Source of the DNA: an uncultured Selenomonadaceae bacterium
GTDB lineage: Bacteria; Bacillota_C; Negativicutes; Selenomonadales; Selenomonadaceae
NCBI GenBank assembly: GCA_946402475.1
Contig: CAMIWP010000037.1
Span: forward strand, 1 to 8,231
Direction: 5' to 3'
DNA length: 8,231 bases
The position numbers and the translations under genes are program-made. Below are positions 1 to 6,099 of this stretch, piece after piece. How positions within the stretch are numbered: the first letter of the stretch is position 1; each line of letters opens with the position of its first letter. The notes under the pieces were generated by a model. That model was not told the origin of the DNA, did no database searches, and saw only the letters and a list, made by a program, of their open reading frames with translations.

Positions 1-513
1 ATAACCGGAGAGTATGACCTTCATGCCGGGGCGCAGGTTCTTCGGCGAGATCCTGACCTCCGGCAGGATATCCCCGATGCCCGCCGTATTGATGAAGATG
101 CCGTCGGCCTTTCCCTTCTCCACCACCTTGGTATCCCCCGTGACAATGGAAACCCCAGCCTCTGCCGCCATCTCCCCCATGGTTTTGACGATGGCCTTGA
201 GATCGGCAAGGGGAAAGCCTTCCTCCAGAATCACCCCTACGGAGATGAACCGGGGAATCGCCCCCGTCATGGCAAGGTCATTGACGGTACCGCAGACCGC
301 CAGTTTCCCGATGTTCCCCCCCGCAAAGAAAAGCGGCTTTACGACGTAGGAATCCGTGGTAAAGGCCACCCGTCCGCTCACATTGACCGCCGCGCCGTCA
401 TGGAGCTCATTGAGAAAAGGATTGCCGAATACCGGAAGAATGACATCCTCCATGAGTTCCTGGCTGATCTTTCCCCCCGCCCCGTGGGCAAGGGTAATCC
501 GTTCCGTAACCAT
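1..513 (-). CDS. hypE: HypE, hydrogenase maturation protein (N-terminal 171 residues, cut by window start)
   Basis: HypE is a PurM-like cytoplasmic enzyme. It dehydrates the S-carbamoyl group that HypF places on its C-terminal cysteine into thiocyanate, supplying the CN ligands of the [NiFe]-hydrogenase iron. My reading of the minus strand from the ATG at 513 gives MVTERITLAHGAGGKISQEL, the family's N-terminal AHGAGG signature. Further on come HDGAAV-type residues, a GGNIGKLAVCGTVNDLAM segment and GAIPRFISVG, all typical of the PurM-like ATP-binding fold. The frame stays open to base 1. The C-terminal tail with the acceptor cysteine lies outside the window and cannot be checked. The start is 6 bases after the hypD stop, with a GGGGAG ribosome binding site at the end of hypD, so the two are very likely co-transcribed and translationally coupled. 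Confidence 0.95.
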   Translation of the reverse strand, partial: MVTERITLAHGAGGKISQELMEDVILPVFGNPFLNELHDGAAVNVSGRVAFTTDSYVVKPLFFAGGNIGKLAVCGTVNDLAMTGAIPRFISVGVILEEGFPLADLKAIVKTMGEMAAEAGVSIVTGDTKVVEKGKADGIFINTAGIGDILPEVRISPKNLRPGMKVILSGY

Positions 514-519
514 AAGCAG

Positions 520-1632
520 CTATTCTCCCCGCTTTCCGAATTGAAATGTAGCCTGCCCGTATTTATACCATGCCGCACAGACCCCCTCCACGGACACCAT
601 GCAAGGACCTACGGCGTGGGTCGGCATGCACGCCTTTCCGAAGAGGGAGCACTCCCTTGGATTCACGATGCCCCGCAGAACCTCGCCGCAGCGACAGGCC
701 GTCTTTCGGCTCTCCTCTTCCGTCCGAAGGGGAAGCACCGTCTCGATGTCATAGCGGCTGTACTCCCTTCTCATGCGAAGCCCTGAGGCGGGGATGATCC
801 CTATACCACGCCAGGGAGCGTCCACGATTTCGTAAACCCGTTCCAGGATTTCCATAGAACGGGGATTCCCTTGGGAACGCACCACCTTGCCGTATTCGTT
901 CTCGATGCGCGCCTCTCCCGCTGCTGCCTGACGGCAAAGCCGCAGAAGAGCACGGAGGATCTCCATTGGCTCAAAGCCCGCCACCACGCCGGGCATGTGG
1001 TATTCCTCCGCCACAAAGCAAAAGGCTTCGCTCCCCGTCACCACCGCCACATGGCCCGGGAGGATGAAGCCGTCCACCCGGACTTGGGGATCCTCCATGA
1101 GCATGCGCAGGGCGGGGGGAACCAATTTGTGCGCGGAGAGAATACAGAGGTTTTCGATGCCCTCTTGCTCCGCCGCCAGAACCGTCGCCGCCGCCGTGGG
1201 TGCCGTCGTCTCAAACCCCACCGCAAGAAATACGACTTTTTTCCCCGGATTCTGCCGAGCCACCGCAATGCTGTCCAAGGGGGAGTAGACGATGCGGATG
1301 TCTGCCCCCGCCGCTTTTTCCTCTCCCAAGCTGGAACGGGAACCTGGAACCTTGAGCATGTCTCCGAAGGTGGTGAGGATCACATCCTCCCTTCGGGCAT
1401 AAGCGATGGCCTTGTCCATGTAATCATCCGGCGTGACACACACGGGACAACCCGGGCCGGACACCAGTTCCACCTGTTCCGGCAACATCTGGCGTATGCC
1501 TCCTCGAAAGATGGATACCGTGTGGGTGCCACAGACCTCCATAAACCGCCAGGGTTCCTTCAGATCGCGGGAAAGTGTTTTTATTTCACGGACGATGTTC
1601 CGTGCCGTCTCCTGCTCTTCCGCCTTTATCAC
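520..1632 (-). CDS. hypD: HypD, iron-sulfur scaffold for Fe(CN)2CO assembly
   Basis: HypD works with HypC as the scaffold on which the Fe(CN)2CO moiety of [NiFe] hydrogenases is built, receiving cyanide from HypE. The 370-residue product matches the family length (about 360-375). Visible signatures are MEVCGTHT (Cys34), GPGCPVCVTP (Cys62 and Cys65, the CxxC thought to act in Fe binding and redox), and a C-terminal cluster with Cys313, 315, 328, 335, 344 and 352 that would hold the [4Fe-4S] cluster. All key cysteines appear intact. The start is a GTG at 1632, supported by AGGAAGG about 8 bases upstream; the nearest in-frame stop upstream is near 1700, and no ATG gives a better start. HypC normally sits just upstream of hypD, but here the upstream gene is rpiB on the opposite strand, so hypD appears to lead its own transcript. 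Confidence 0.96.
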   Translation of the reverse strand: MIKAEEQETARNIVREIKTLSRDLKEPWRFMEVCGTHTVSIFRGGIRQMLPEQVELVSGPGCPVCVTPDDYMDKAIAYARREDVILTTFGDMLKVPGSRSSLGEEKAAGADIRIVYSPLDSIAVARQNPGKKVVFLAVGFETTAPTAAATVLAAEQEGIENLCILSAHKLVPPALRMLMEDPQVRVDGFILPGHVAVVTGSEAFCFVAEEYHMPGVVAGFEPMEILRALLRLCRQAAAGEARIENEYGKVVRSQGNPRSMEILERVYEIVDAPWRGIGIIPASGLRMRREYSRYDIETVLPLRTEEESRKTACRCGEVLRGIVNPRECSLFGKACMPTHAVGPCMVSVEGVCAAWYKYGQATFQFGKRGE

Positions 1633-1742
1633 ATCCTTTACCTTCCTGCAGGTTTCTCCTCCCTTCCCCCGAAATACTCCTGCTCGAGCCTTCAGGATTC
1701 ACGAGGTGTTCCTGCTCTTTTCTCGGCATGGTCATGACGCTG

Positions 1743-1759
1743 CAGAAAAAATTTTTCTG
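1743..1759. repeat. Short A/T-rich palindrome upstream of hypD
   Basis: CAGAAAAA and TTTTTCTG form a perfect 8-bp dyad around a single A. It lies about 110 bases upstream of the hypD start. It could be a protein-binding site in the hypD promoter region. As RNA it is an AU-rich hairpin with no real loop and hence a poor terminator. No regulator is recognised. Confidence 0.4.
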
Positions 1760-1861
1760 TTTAATCGTTCATTCATTCTACTTCCATGTTCGCCACTCCT
1801 GCCAACCGTAAAAAATATCGTAAAAAAATATCCCCGACGGGATAAACCTGTCGAAACGTTG

Positions 1862-1907
1862 AATTGGAATTTTGCCTATGGCAAAACTTGAACAATTGCG
1901 TTATAAT
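1862..1907 (+). promoter_or_regulatory. Palindromic promoter/operator-like element, copy A (before rpiB)
   Basis: The element starts AATTGGAA, then has the perfect dyad TTTTGCC-TAT-GGCAAAA (1870-1886), then TTGAAC (1888-1893), ATTGCGT and a consensus -10 box TATAAT (1902-1907). Forty of 46 aligned bases match copy B before upp, and the 15-base spacing from the dyad to the -10-like box is identical. With a 17-bp spacer the -35 position would fall on the right half of the dyad and is a poor match to TTGACA, so either an activator helps or bound protein blocks the polymerase. A start site near 1914 would leave the rpiB ribosome binding site (1933-1944) in the transcript, so a promoter is plausible here. 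Confidence 0.55.
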
Positions 1908-1952
1908 ATGAAAGATTTGATGTGTAGTTGACTGGGGAGGGGAGATGCCGCC

Positions 1953-2405
1953 ATGAAGATCACGATTGGGAGCGACCACGGCGCTGTGGCGCTCAAGGAA
2001 GAGGTGAAGATGGTTCTCAAGGAGTTCGGCAACATCGAGGTAACGGATGTGGGAACCTTTGGTACGGATTCCGTGGACTATCCCGACATCGCGGAAAAGG
2101 TCTGCGCCGACGTTGCAAGGGGAACGTCGGATCGGGGCATCGTCCTCTGCGGCACGGGCATCGGCATTTCCATAGCCGCCAACAAGATCAAGGGAATCCG
2201 TTGCGCCCTCTGCAATGATGTTTACTCGGCGAAGATGTCCCGGGAGCACAACAACGCCAACGTGCTGGCCTTGGGCGGCCGGGTGGTCGGCTTCGGCCCC
2301 GCAGGGGAAATCGTCAGGGCATGGGTGCAGGGCGAGTTCACGGGAGGACGCCATGCGCGCCGCGTGAATAAGATCATGGCCCTGGAACAACAGGATAAAC
2401 AGTAA
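1953..2405 (+). CDS. rpiB: Ribose-5-phosphate isomerase B
   Basis: RpiB interconverts ribose 5-phosphate and ribulose 5-phosphate in the non-oxidative pentose phosphate pathway, in the cytoplasm. The 150-residue product has the usual length. It shows the N-terminal IGSDHGA motif (Asp8, His9), the active-site segment VLCGTGIGIS with Cys66 as the expected catalytic base, the NKIKGIRCAL strand, REHNNANVLALGGR (His99, Asn100) and the C-terminal phosphate-binding region with His134 and Arg137. These retain the family's catalytic set. The LacA/LacB subunits of galactose-6-phosphate isomerase belong to the same superfamily, but nothing suggests a lac context. The ATG at 1953 follows a purine-rich GGGGAGGGGAG ribosome binding site (about 1934-1944). 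An earlier ATG at 1945 opens only a three-codon frame. glyA follows after 40 bases with no visible terminator, so co-transcription is likely. Confidence 0.95.
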   Translation: MKITIGSDHGAVALKEEVKMVLKEFGNIEVTDVGTFGTDSVDYPDIAEKVCADVARGTSDRGIVLCGTGIGISIAANKIKGIRCALCNDVYSAKMSREHNNANVLALGGRVVGFGPAGEIVRAWVQGEFTGGRHARRVNKIMALEQQDKQ

Positions 2406-2445
2406 TCTGGCTTTATAAAGTATCTGTTTTTAAGGAGGAACGACA

Positions 2446-3693
2446 TTGAGCTTGATGGACACACTGAAAGCCGCTGATCCGGAAATCGCCCGGGAGATCG
2501 GCAACGAGCTGAATCGCCAGCGGACGAAGCTGGAACTCATCGCCTCGGAAAACATCGTGAGCAAGGCGGTCATGGAAGCTCAGGGCAGCGTGCTGACGAA
2601 CAAGTACGCCGAAGGCTACCCGGGGAAGCGTTACTACGGCGGTTGCGAGTTCGTCGATGTGGTGGAGCAGCTCGCCATTGACCGGGCGAAGAAGCTCTTC
2701 GGCGCGGGATTCGCCAACGTCCAGCCCCATTCCGGCGCCCAGGCCAACATGGCGGTGTTCTTTTCCCTGCTGGAACCGGGGGATGTGGTCATGGGCATGA
2801 GCCTCACGGACGGGGGCCATCTCACCCACGGCAGTCCCGTGAACATGTCCGGCAAGTACTTCAAGGTCGTTCCCTACGGTGTATCCAGGGAAACGGAGTG
2901 CATTGACTACGATGCCCTGCAAAAACAGGCGAAGGAATGCAAGCCGAAGCTCATCGTCGCAGGTGCCTCGGCCTATCCCCGCATCATCGACTTCCCCAGG
3001 CTGGCGGAAATCGCCCGTTCCGTGGGAGCCTATCTCATGGTGGACATCGCCCATATCGCCGGCCTCGTGGTGGCGGGAATGCACCCGAGTCCTCTCCCCT
3101 ACGCGGACGTGGTCACCACCACCACCCACAAGACCCTGCGTGGTCCACGGGGAGGCATGATCCTCTGCCGTGATCCAGAGTTCGGCAAGCGCTTTAACAA
3201 GGCGGTGTTCCCCGGCATTCAGGGAGGCCCCTTGATGCACGTCATCGCGGCAAAGGCGGTGGCCTTCCAAGAGGCTCTCCAGCCGGAATTTGCTCTGTAC
3301 GCCAAGCAGACGGTGAAAAATGCGGCCGCCTTGGCAGAGGAGCTACAGAAGGATGGTTTCCGCCTGGTCTCCGGCGGCACGGACAACCACCTGATGCTGG
3401 TGGACCTCACCAACAAAAACCTCACGGGAAAGGAGGCCCAGCTCCTTCTGGATGAGGTGAACATTACCGCGAATCGCAATACCATTCCCTTTGAGACCCG
3501 TTCCCCCTTCGTCACCAGCGGCATCCGCCTGGGTTCTCCCGCCCTTACGACCCGGGGCTTCAAGGAGGCGGATATGAAGGAGGTGGCGGACATCCTCTCC
3601 CTCGTCCTCCACAATCCCTCGGACGAAGCCTCCAAGGAGAAGGCTCGTCGGCGCGTGCAGGCCCTCTGCGACAAATACCCCCTGTACGAATAA
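2446..3693 (+). CDS. glyA: Serine hydroxymethyltransferase
   Basis: GlyA is a cytoplasmic PLP enzyme that converts serine and tetrahydrofolate to glycine and 5,10-methylene-tetrahydrofolate, the main one-carbon source for purines, thymidylate and methionine. The 415-residue product has the normal length. Recognisable parts are LIASENIVS near the N terminus, the [11 protein letters not shown] loop, PHSGAQAN (PLP phosphate region), the [10 protein letters not shown] strand with Asp200 and His203, and [16 protein letters not shown], in which Lys229 is the Schiff-base lysine. The start is a TTG at 2446: a perfect AAGGAGG at 2432-2438 lies 7 bases before it, whereas the first in-frame ATG (2455) would be 16 bases away, too far. 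It sits between rpiB and upp and is followed by two tandem hairpins. Confidence 0.96.
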   Translation: MSLMDTLKAADPEIAREIGNELNRQRTKLELIASENIVSKAVMEAQGSVLTNKYAEGYPGKRYYGGCEFVDVVEQLAIDRAKKLFGAGFANVQPHSGAQANMAVFFSLLEPGDVVMGMSLTDGGHLTHGSPVNMSGKYFKVVPYGVSRETECIDYDALQKQAKECKPKLIVAGASAYPRIIDFPRLAEIARSVGAYLMVDIAHIAGLVVAGMHPSPLPYADVVTTTTHKTLRGPRGGMILCRDPEFGKRFNKAVFPGIQGGPLMHVIAAKAVAFQEALQPEFALYAKQTVKNAAALAEELQKDGFRLVSGGTDNHLMLVDLTNKNLTGKEAQLLLDEVNITANRNTIPFETRSPFVTSGIRLGSPALTTRGFKEADMKEVADILSLVLHNPSDEASKEKARRRVQALCDKYPLYE

Positions 3694-3704
3694 CGAGTAA
3701 AAGA

Positions 3705-3732
3705 TGCCCCCCGCCTCCATAAGTGGGGGGCA
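3705..3732. terminator. GC-rich hairpin after glyA (hairpin 1)
   Basis: TGCCCCCC (3705-3712) pairs perfectly with GGGGGGCA (3725-3732) across a 12-base loop, starting 11 bases after the glyA stop codon. The stem is very stable, but no T-run follows, so it may act as a 3' end or RNA-stability hairpin rather than a classical intrinsic terminator. Confidence 0.55.
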
Positions 3733-3746
3733 CCCTCGTGAATAAC

Positions 3747-3771
3747 AGGCGGGAGCTAATATCTCCCGCCT
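3747..3771. terminator. Second hairpin between glyA and upp (hairpin 2)
   Basis: AGGCGGGAG (3747-3755) pairs perfectly with CTCCCGCCT (3763-3771) around the 7-base loop CTAATAT. No U-tract follows. It lies just before copy B of the palindromic element. Its 5' arm is also complementary over 7 bases to the loop-side part of hairpin 1 (CCCGCCT at 3710-3716), so alternative folding of the pair is possible. Confidence 0.5.
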
Positions 3772-3783
3772 CGTTGAAATGCC

Positions 3784-3831
3784 AATTGGAATATTTCGCC
3801 TGTGGCGAAATTTGAACCATTGCGTTATAAA
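3784..3831 (+). promoter_or_regulatory. Palindromic promoter/operator-like element, copy B (before upp)
   Basis: This copy starts AATTGGAA, has two extra bases (TA), then the dyad ATTTCGCC-TGT-GGCGAAAT (3793-3811), TTGAAC (3812-3817), ATTGCGT and TATAAA (3826-3831). Compared with copy A the dyad carries a T-to-C change in the left arm and the matching A-to-G in the right arm, which preserves symmetry. If TATAAA were a -10 box, transcription would begin at about 3838, on top of the upp ribosome binding site (3837-3842). That is awkward for a promoter, so an operator or RNA hairpin role is also possible here. Confidence 0.5.
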
Positions 3832-3850
3832 GAAGCAAGGAGCGATAGGA

Positions 3851-4489
3851 ATGTCGGAAGAATTGAACGTGACGGTCATCGATCATCCCCTTGTCCAGCA
3901 CAAGCTGACCCTGATGCGCAAAAAGGAAACCGGGACCAAGGATTTCCGCCAGCTTCTGGAGGAAATCGCCATGCTCATGGCCTATGAGATCACCCGGAAC
4001 TTCCCCCTGAGGGAAGTGGAGATCGAGACGCCGGTGGCCAAGTGCAAAAGCAAGGAGCTTTCGGGGAAGAAGGTGGGCGTCGTTCCGATCCTCAGGGCGG
4101 GCCTTGGCATGCTCAGCGGCGTGCTGAACATGATTCCCGCCGCAAGGGTGGGACATATCGGCCTCTATCGGGATCCCGAGACACTGAAGCCGGTGGAGTA
4201 CTACTGCAAGCTGCCCAGCGACGTACAGGAGCGCACCCTCATCGTGGTGGATCCCATGCTTGCCACGGGGGGGAGCGCCTCTGCGGCCTTGCAGATGATC
4301 AAGGATCGGGGAGCGAGGTCCATCACCCTCATGTGCCTTGTGGCGGCGCCGGAGGGGATCCGGGTCATCAACCGCGATCATCCCGATATTCCCATCTATG
4401 TAGCCGCCGTGGATGAGCGCCTCAACGAGAAGGGCTACATCGTCCCGGGACTCGGAGATGCCGGGGATCGGATTTTTGGAACCTTGTGA
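3851..4489 (+). CDS. upp: Uracil phosphoribosyltransferase
   Basis: Upp salvages uracil by joining it to PRPP to form UMP and pyrophosphate, in the cytoplasm. The 212-residue product is close to the family's 208-210. It has the N-terminal [12 protein letters not shown] segment, the PILRAGLGM loop, the PRPP-binding loop DPMLATGGS (residues 134-142) and the uracil-binding loop PGLGDAGDR (199-207), so it should be active. The ATG at 3851 was chosen because AAGGAG (3837-3842) lies 8 bases before it and family similarity begins there. An in-frame ATG at 3779 would add 24 residues encoded by the palindromic element and has no such site. The gene follows glyA in the same direction but is separated by two hairpins and element copy B, so it may be regulated separately. 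A hairpin follows directly after its stop. Confidence 0.96.
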   Translation: MSEELNVTVIDHPLVQHKLTLMRKKETGTKDFRQLLEEIAMLMAYEITRNFPLREVEIETPVAKCKSKELSGKKVGVVPILRAGLGMLSGVLNMIPAARVGHIGLYRDPETLKPVEYYCKLPSDVQERTLIVVDPMLATGGSASAALQMIKDRGARSITLMCLVAAPEGIRVINRDHPDIPIYVAAVDERLNEKGYIVPGLGDAGDRIFGTL

Positions 4490-4494
4490 TACAA

Positions 4495-4523
4495 AAAAGC
4501 CTTCCCATGAGGGGAAGGCTTTT
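4495..4523. terminator. Hairpin between upp and ychF, terminator-like
   Basis: AAAAGCCTTCCC (4495-4506) pairs perfectly with GGGAAGGCTTTT (4512-4523) around the 5-base loop ATGAG, only 5 bases after the upp stop. An A-run precedes it and four T's close it, so it resembles an intrinsic terminator with a short U-tract. It ends 16 bases before the ychF start, so ychF needs read-through or a promoter inside upp. The core stem AAGCCTTCCC/GGGAAGGCTT recurs in the mutB-meaB gap. Confidence 0.75.
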
Positions 4524-4539
4524 CCCATGGAAAGGCGGA

Positions 4540-5649
4540 ATGAAATTGAGCAATTTAGGCGTAGGAATCGTAGGCTTGCCCAATGTGGGCAAGAGCACAC
4601 TCTTTAATGCCATCACCAAGGCGGGAGCCGAAGCGGCGAACTATCCCTTCTGTACCATCGAGCCCAATGTGGGGGTGGTGCCGGTGCCGGACGCCAGGCT
4701 TCAGGTGCTCCACGAGATGTACGACTCCAAGAAGACCACCCCTGCCACGGTGAGTTTCGTGGACATCGCCGGGCTTGTGAAGGGAGCTTCCAAGGGGGAG
4801 GGCCTTGGCAACAAATTCCTGGAGCACATCCGTCAGGTGGATGCTGTCGCCCATGTCGTGCGCTGCTTCCAGGACTCCAACATCACTCATGTGGAGGGCG
4901 GCATCGACCCCATCCGGGACATCGAGATCATCCAGACGGAACTCTGCCTTGCGGATCTTGAGATCGTGGAGAAGCGCATCATGAAGCTGGCCCGCATCGC
5001 GAAATCCGGCAGCAAGGAGGCAAAGGCGGAGGATGAGGTCCTGCGCCGCATCAAGGAAGCCTTGGACGAGGCCAGGCCCGCCCGCAGCGTGGAACTTTCC
5101 TCCGATGATCTGGAGCTCATCAAGGAGATGAACCTCCTGACCCTGAAGCCCACCCTTTACGTGGCAAATGTATCCGAGGATGAGGTGGCCGATGCCGAGG
5201 GGAATCCCTTCGTGAAGAAGGTACGGGAATACGCGGCGGGAGAGAAAGCCCAGGTGGCGGTCATTTCCGCCAAGGTGGAGGCGGAGATCGCCGAGCTGGA
5301 GGAAGGGGAAGCCCGGGAGTTCCTCGCGGACATGGGTCTCACGGAGTCGGGGCTGGACAAGCTCATCAAGGGGGCCTTTGACCTCCTGGGCCTCATGACC
5401 TTCCTGACGGCAGGCCCCGACGAATGCCGGGCTTGGACCATCGTCAAGGGGACCACGGCGCCGAAGGCGGCGGGAAAGATCCACACGGACTTTGAGCGGG
5501 GCTTCATCCGCGCCGAGATTGTCAGCTACGACGACCTCATCGCCGCGGGCAGCGTCGCGGCAGCGAGGGAAAAAGGCCAGGTTCGCCTGGAGGGCAAGGA
5601 CTACATCATGCAGGACGGAGATGTGACGAACTTCCGCTTCAACGTGTGA
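4540..5649 (+). CDS. ychF: YchF/OLA1-family ribosome-associated NTPase
   Basis: YchF is an Obg-like P-loop ATPase that binds ribosomes and is implicated in translation quality control and stress responses. The 369-residue product is near the usual 363-366. Visible parts are the P-loop GLPNVGKST (residues 12-20), the switch region [13 protein letters not shown] (Asp75-Gly78), and NVSE (210-213). This NxxE motif replaces the NKxD of ordinary GTPases and is the hallmark of ATP preference in this family. A coiled helical insertion follows at about 135-200 and a C-terminal TGS domain from about 285, including [17 protein letters not shown] and ending in NFRFNV. The ATG at 4540 has a GGAAAGG site just upstream. 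A GTG at 4486 overlapping the upp stop would add 18 residues encoded by the hairpin and is unlikely. The hairpin before it suggests partial insulation from upp. Confidence 0.95.
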   Translation: MKLSNLGVGIVGLPNVGKSTLFNAITKAGAEAANYPFCTIEPNVGVVPVPDARLQVLHEMYDSKKTTPATVSFVDIAGLVKGASKGEGLGNKFLEHIRQVDAVAHVVRCFQDSNITHVEGGIDPIRDIEIIQTELCLADLEIVEKRIMKLARIAKSGSKEAKAEDEVLRRIKEALDEARPARSVELSSDDLELIKEMNLLTLKPTLYVANVSEDEVADAEGNPFVKKVREYAAGEKAQVAVISAKVEAEIAELEEGEAREFLADMGLTESGLDKLIKGAFDLLGLMTFLTAGPDECRAWTIVKGTTAPKAAGKIHTDFERGFIRAEIVSYDDLIAAGSVAAAREKGQVRLEGKDYIMQDGDVTNFRFNV

Positions 5650-5656
5650 AGAGCTC

Positions 5657-5677
5657 CCCGCAGAGCCCCGGCCTGCG
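5657..5677. terminator. Weak hairpin between convergent ychF and the small minus-strand gene
   Basis: CCGCAG (5657-5662) and CTGCGG (5672-5677) form a 6-bp stem with a 9-base loop, 7 bases after the ychF stop. There is no T-run on either strand. It is the only candidate 3' structure I see in this 59-bp convergent gap. Confidence 0.3.
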
Positions 5678-5708
5678 GTCGGCGAAGCGGCAACCTCCAA
5701 GGAAGAGC

Positions 5709-6071
5709 CTATACCACAATGCGAACGGAGGATACACCAAAGGCTTCCTTCAGGCTGGGAACGCATTCCCTTTCCAAAAGGGATCTCTCCAGGTAATTTC
5801 CTGCGACGATCAACAACATATTTTTATTTTTTGTCAGATTGTGGATCGGAGAAATAAATTTGCTGAATTTTTCTTCTCCCAATAAGGCGCGAAGTTTTGA
5901 CATACCTTCGGACAATCCCGGTTTTTCTTCTTTGATGCGGTTTTCCAAAGGAGAGAAGGGTGTGGAGGAAAGAGCCTCATTCTTGCACCAATCACCTTCT
6001 ACATCCCTCCACACGGGATGGAATTTCGGCATCGCCAATGGCTGGAACCCACGATTTTTCTTTGCTTCCAT
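5709..6071 (-). CDS. Small protein with a DnaA domain-I-like C-terminal half
   Basis: This 120-residue protein has no firm family assignment. Residues 57-120, beginning KLRALLGEEKFSKFISP and ending VSSVRIVV, follow the pattern of the N-terminal protein-interaction domain of DnaA: a helix with L..LG...F..(W/F)I.P, a strand with alternating hydrophobics (MLLIVA), a helix with an N-x-x-L/F-x-x-x-L-x-E run, then a final strand. There is no AAA+ ATPase or DNA-binding helix-turn-helix. Residues 1-55 look like a polar linker with a tryptophan-containing HPVWRDVEGDW segment. The ATG at 6071 is fixed by an in-frame TGA just upstream and has GGAAAGGA 9 bases before it. It starts 28 bases after the MsrA-like gene and is probably in the same operon. 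Its DNA is AT-richer than its neighbours (18 G+C of 60 in 5821-5880; 38 of 60 in ychF at 5461-5520). It may be a remnant of a larger replication protein or a genuine small regulator. Confidence 0.6.
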   Translation of the reverse strand: MEAKKNRGFQPLAMPKFHPVWRDVEGDWCKNEALSSTPFSPLENRIKEEKPGLSEGMSKLRALLGEEKFSKFISPIHNLTKNKNMLLIVAGNYLERSLLERECVPSLKEAFGVSSVRIVV

Positions 6072-6099
6072 ACATCATCATCCTTTCCATAAGAGGATT

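Larger units (their letters stand above)
1633..1952. other. Divergent intergenic region between hypD and rpiB
   Basis: This 320-bp region must carry promoters for both hypDE (minus) and rpiB (plus). I found no convincing gene in it; in particular I see no HypC-like reading frame. It holds a short palindrome CAGAAAAA-A-TTTTTCTG at 1743-1759, an AT-rich stretch around 1805-1832, an imperfect hairpin CGACGGG-ATAAA-CCTGTCG at 1835-1853 (one G:T pair), and the palindrome-containing element at 1862-1907 with a TATAAT box. No clear -10/-35 pair for hypD could be assigned on the minus strand. The DNA next to hypD (1640-1735) is GC-rich and the centre is AT-rich. Confidence 0.7.

Noticed and set aside
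1640..1700. Resemblance to a cobalamin-riboswitch B12 box (minus strand AGGAGAAACCTGC) before hypD
   Set aside because: It has an extra AA relative to the consensus core, the other conserved parts of the riboswitch are not in order, and hypD is not a B12-regulated gene.
871..1737. 288-codon plus-strand frame opposite hypD
   Set aside because: It lies antisense to hypD, and its low-complexity, His/Arg-rich composition is typical of a shadow of a GC-rich gene.
1879..1900. Sigma-54 promoter at the palindromic element (TGGCA followed by TTG)
   Set aside because: The spacing between the GG and the downstream GC is not the required 10 bases, so the -24/-12 pattern is not met.
3779..3850. Upstream in-frame ATG that would lengthen Upp by 24 residues
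   Set aside because: The extra residues are encoded by the palindromic element, family similarity begins at 3851, and the AAGGAG site is placed for 3851.
3700..3850. PyrR-type attenuator ahead of upp
   Set aside because: The conserved PyrR-binding loop sequence is absent and neither hairpin has a U-tract. Only a generic alternative-folding possibility remains.
4486..4539. GTG overlapping the upp stop as a coupled start for ychF
   Set aside because: It would translate the terminator-like hairpin into an 18-residue extension unlike family members. The ATG at 4540 has its own ribosome binding site and matches the family N terminus.
4555..5766. 403-codon open frame on the minus strand opposite ychF
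   Set aside because: It mirrors a well-identified gene in high-GC DNA, has no recognisable domain and no ribosome binding site. Similar antisense frames opposite upp (346 codons) and glyA (285 codons) are explained the same way.
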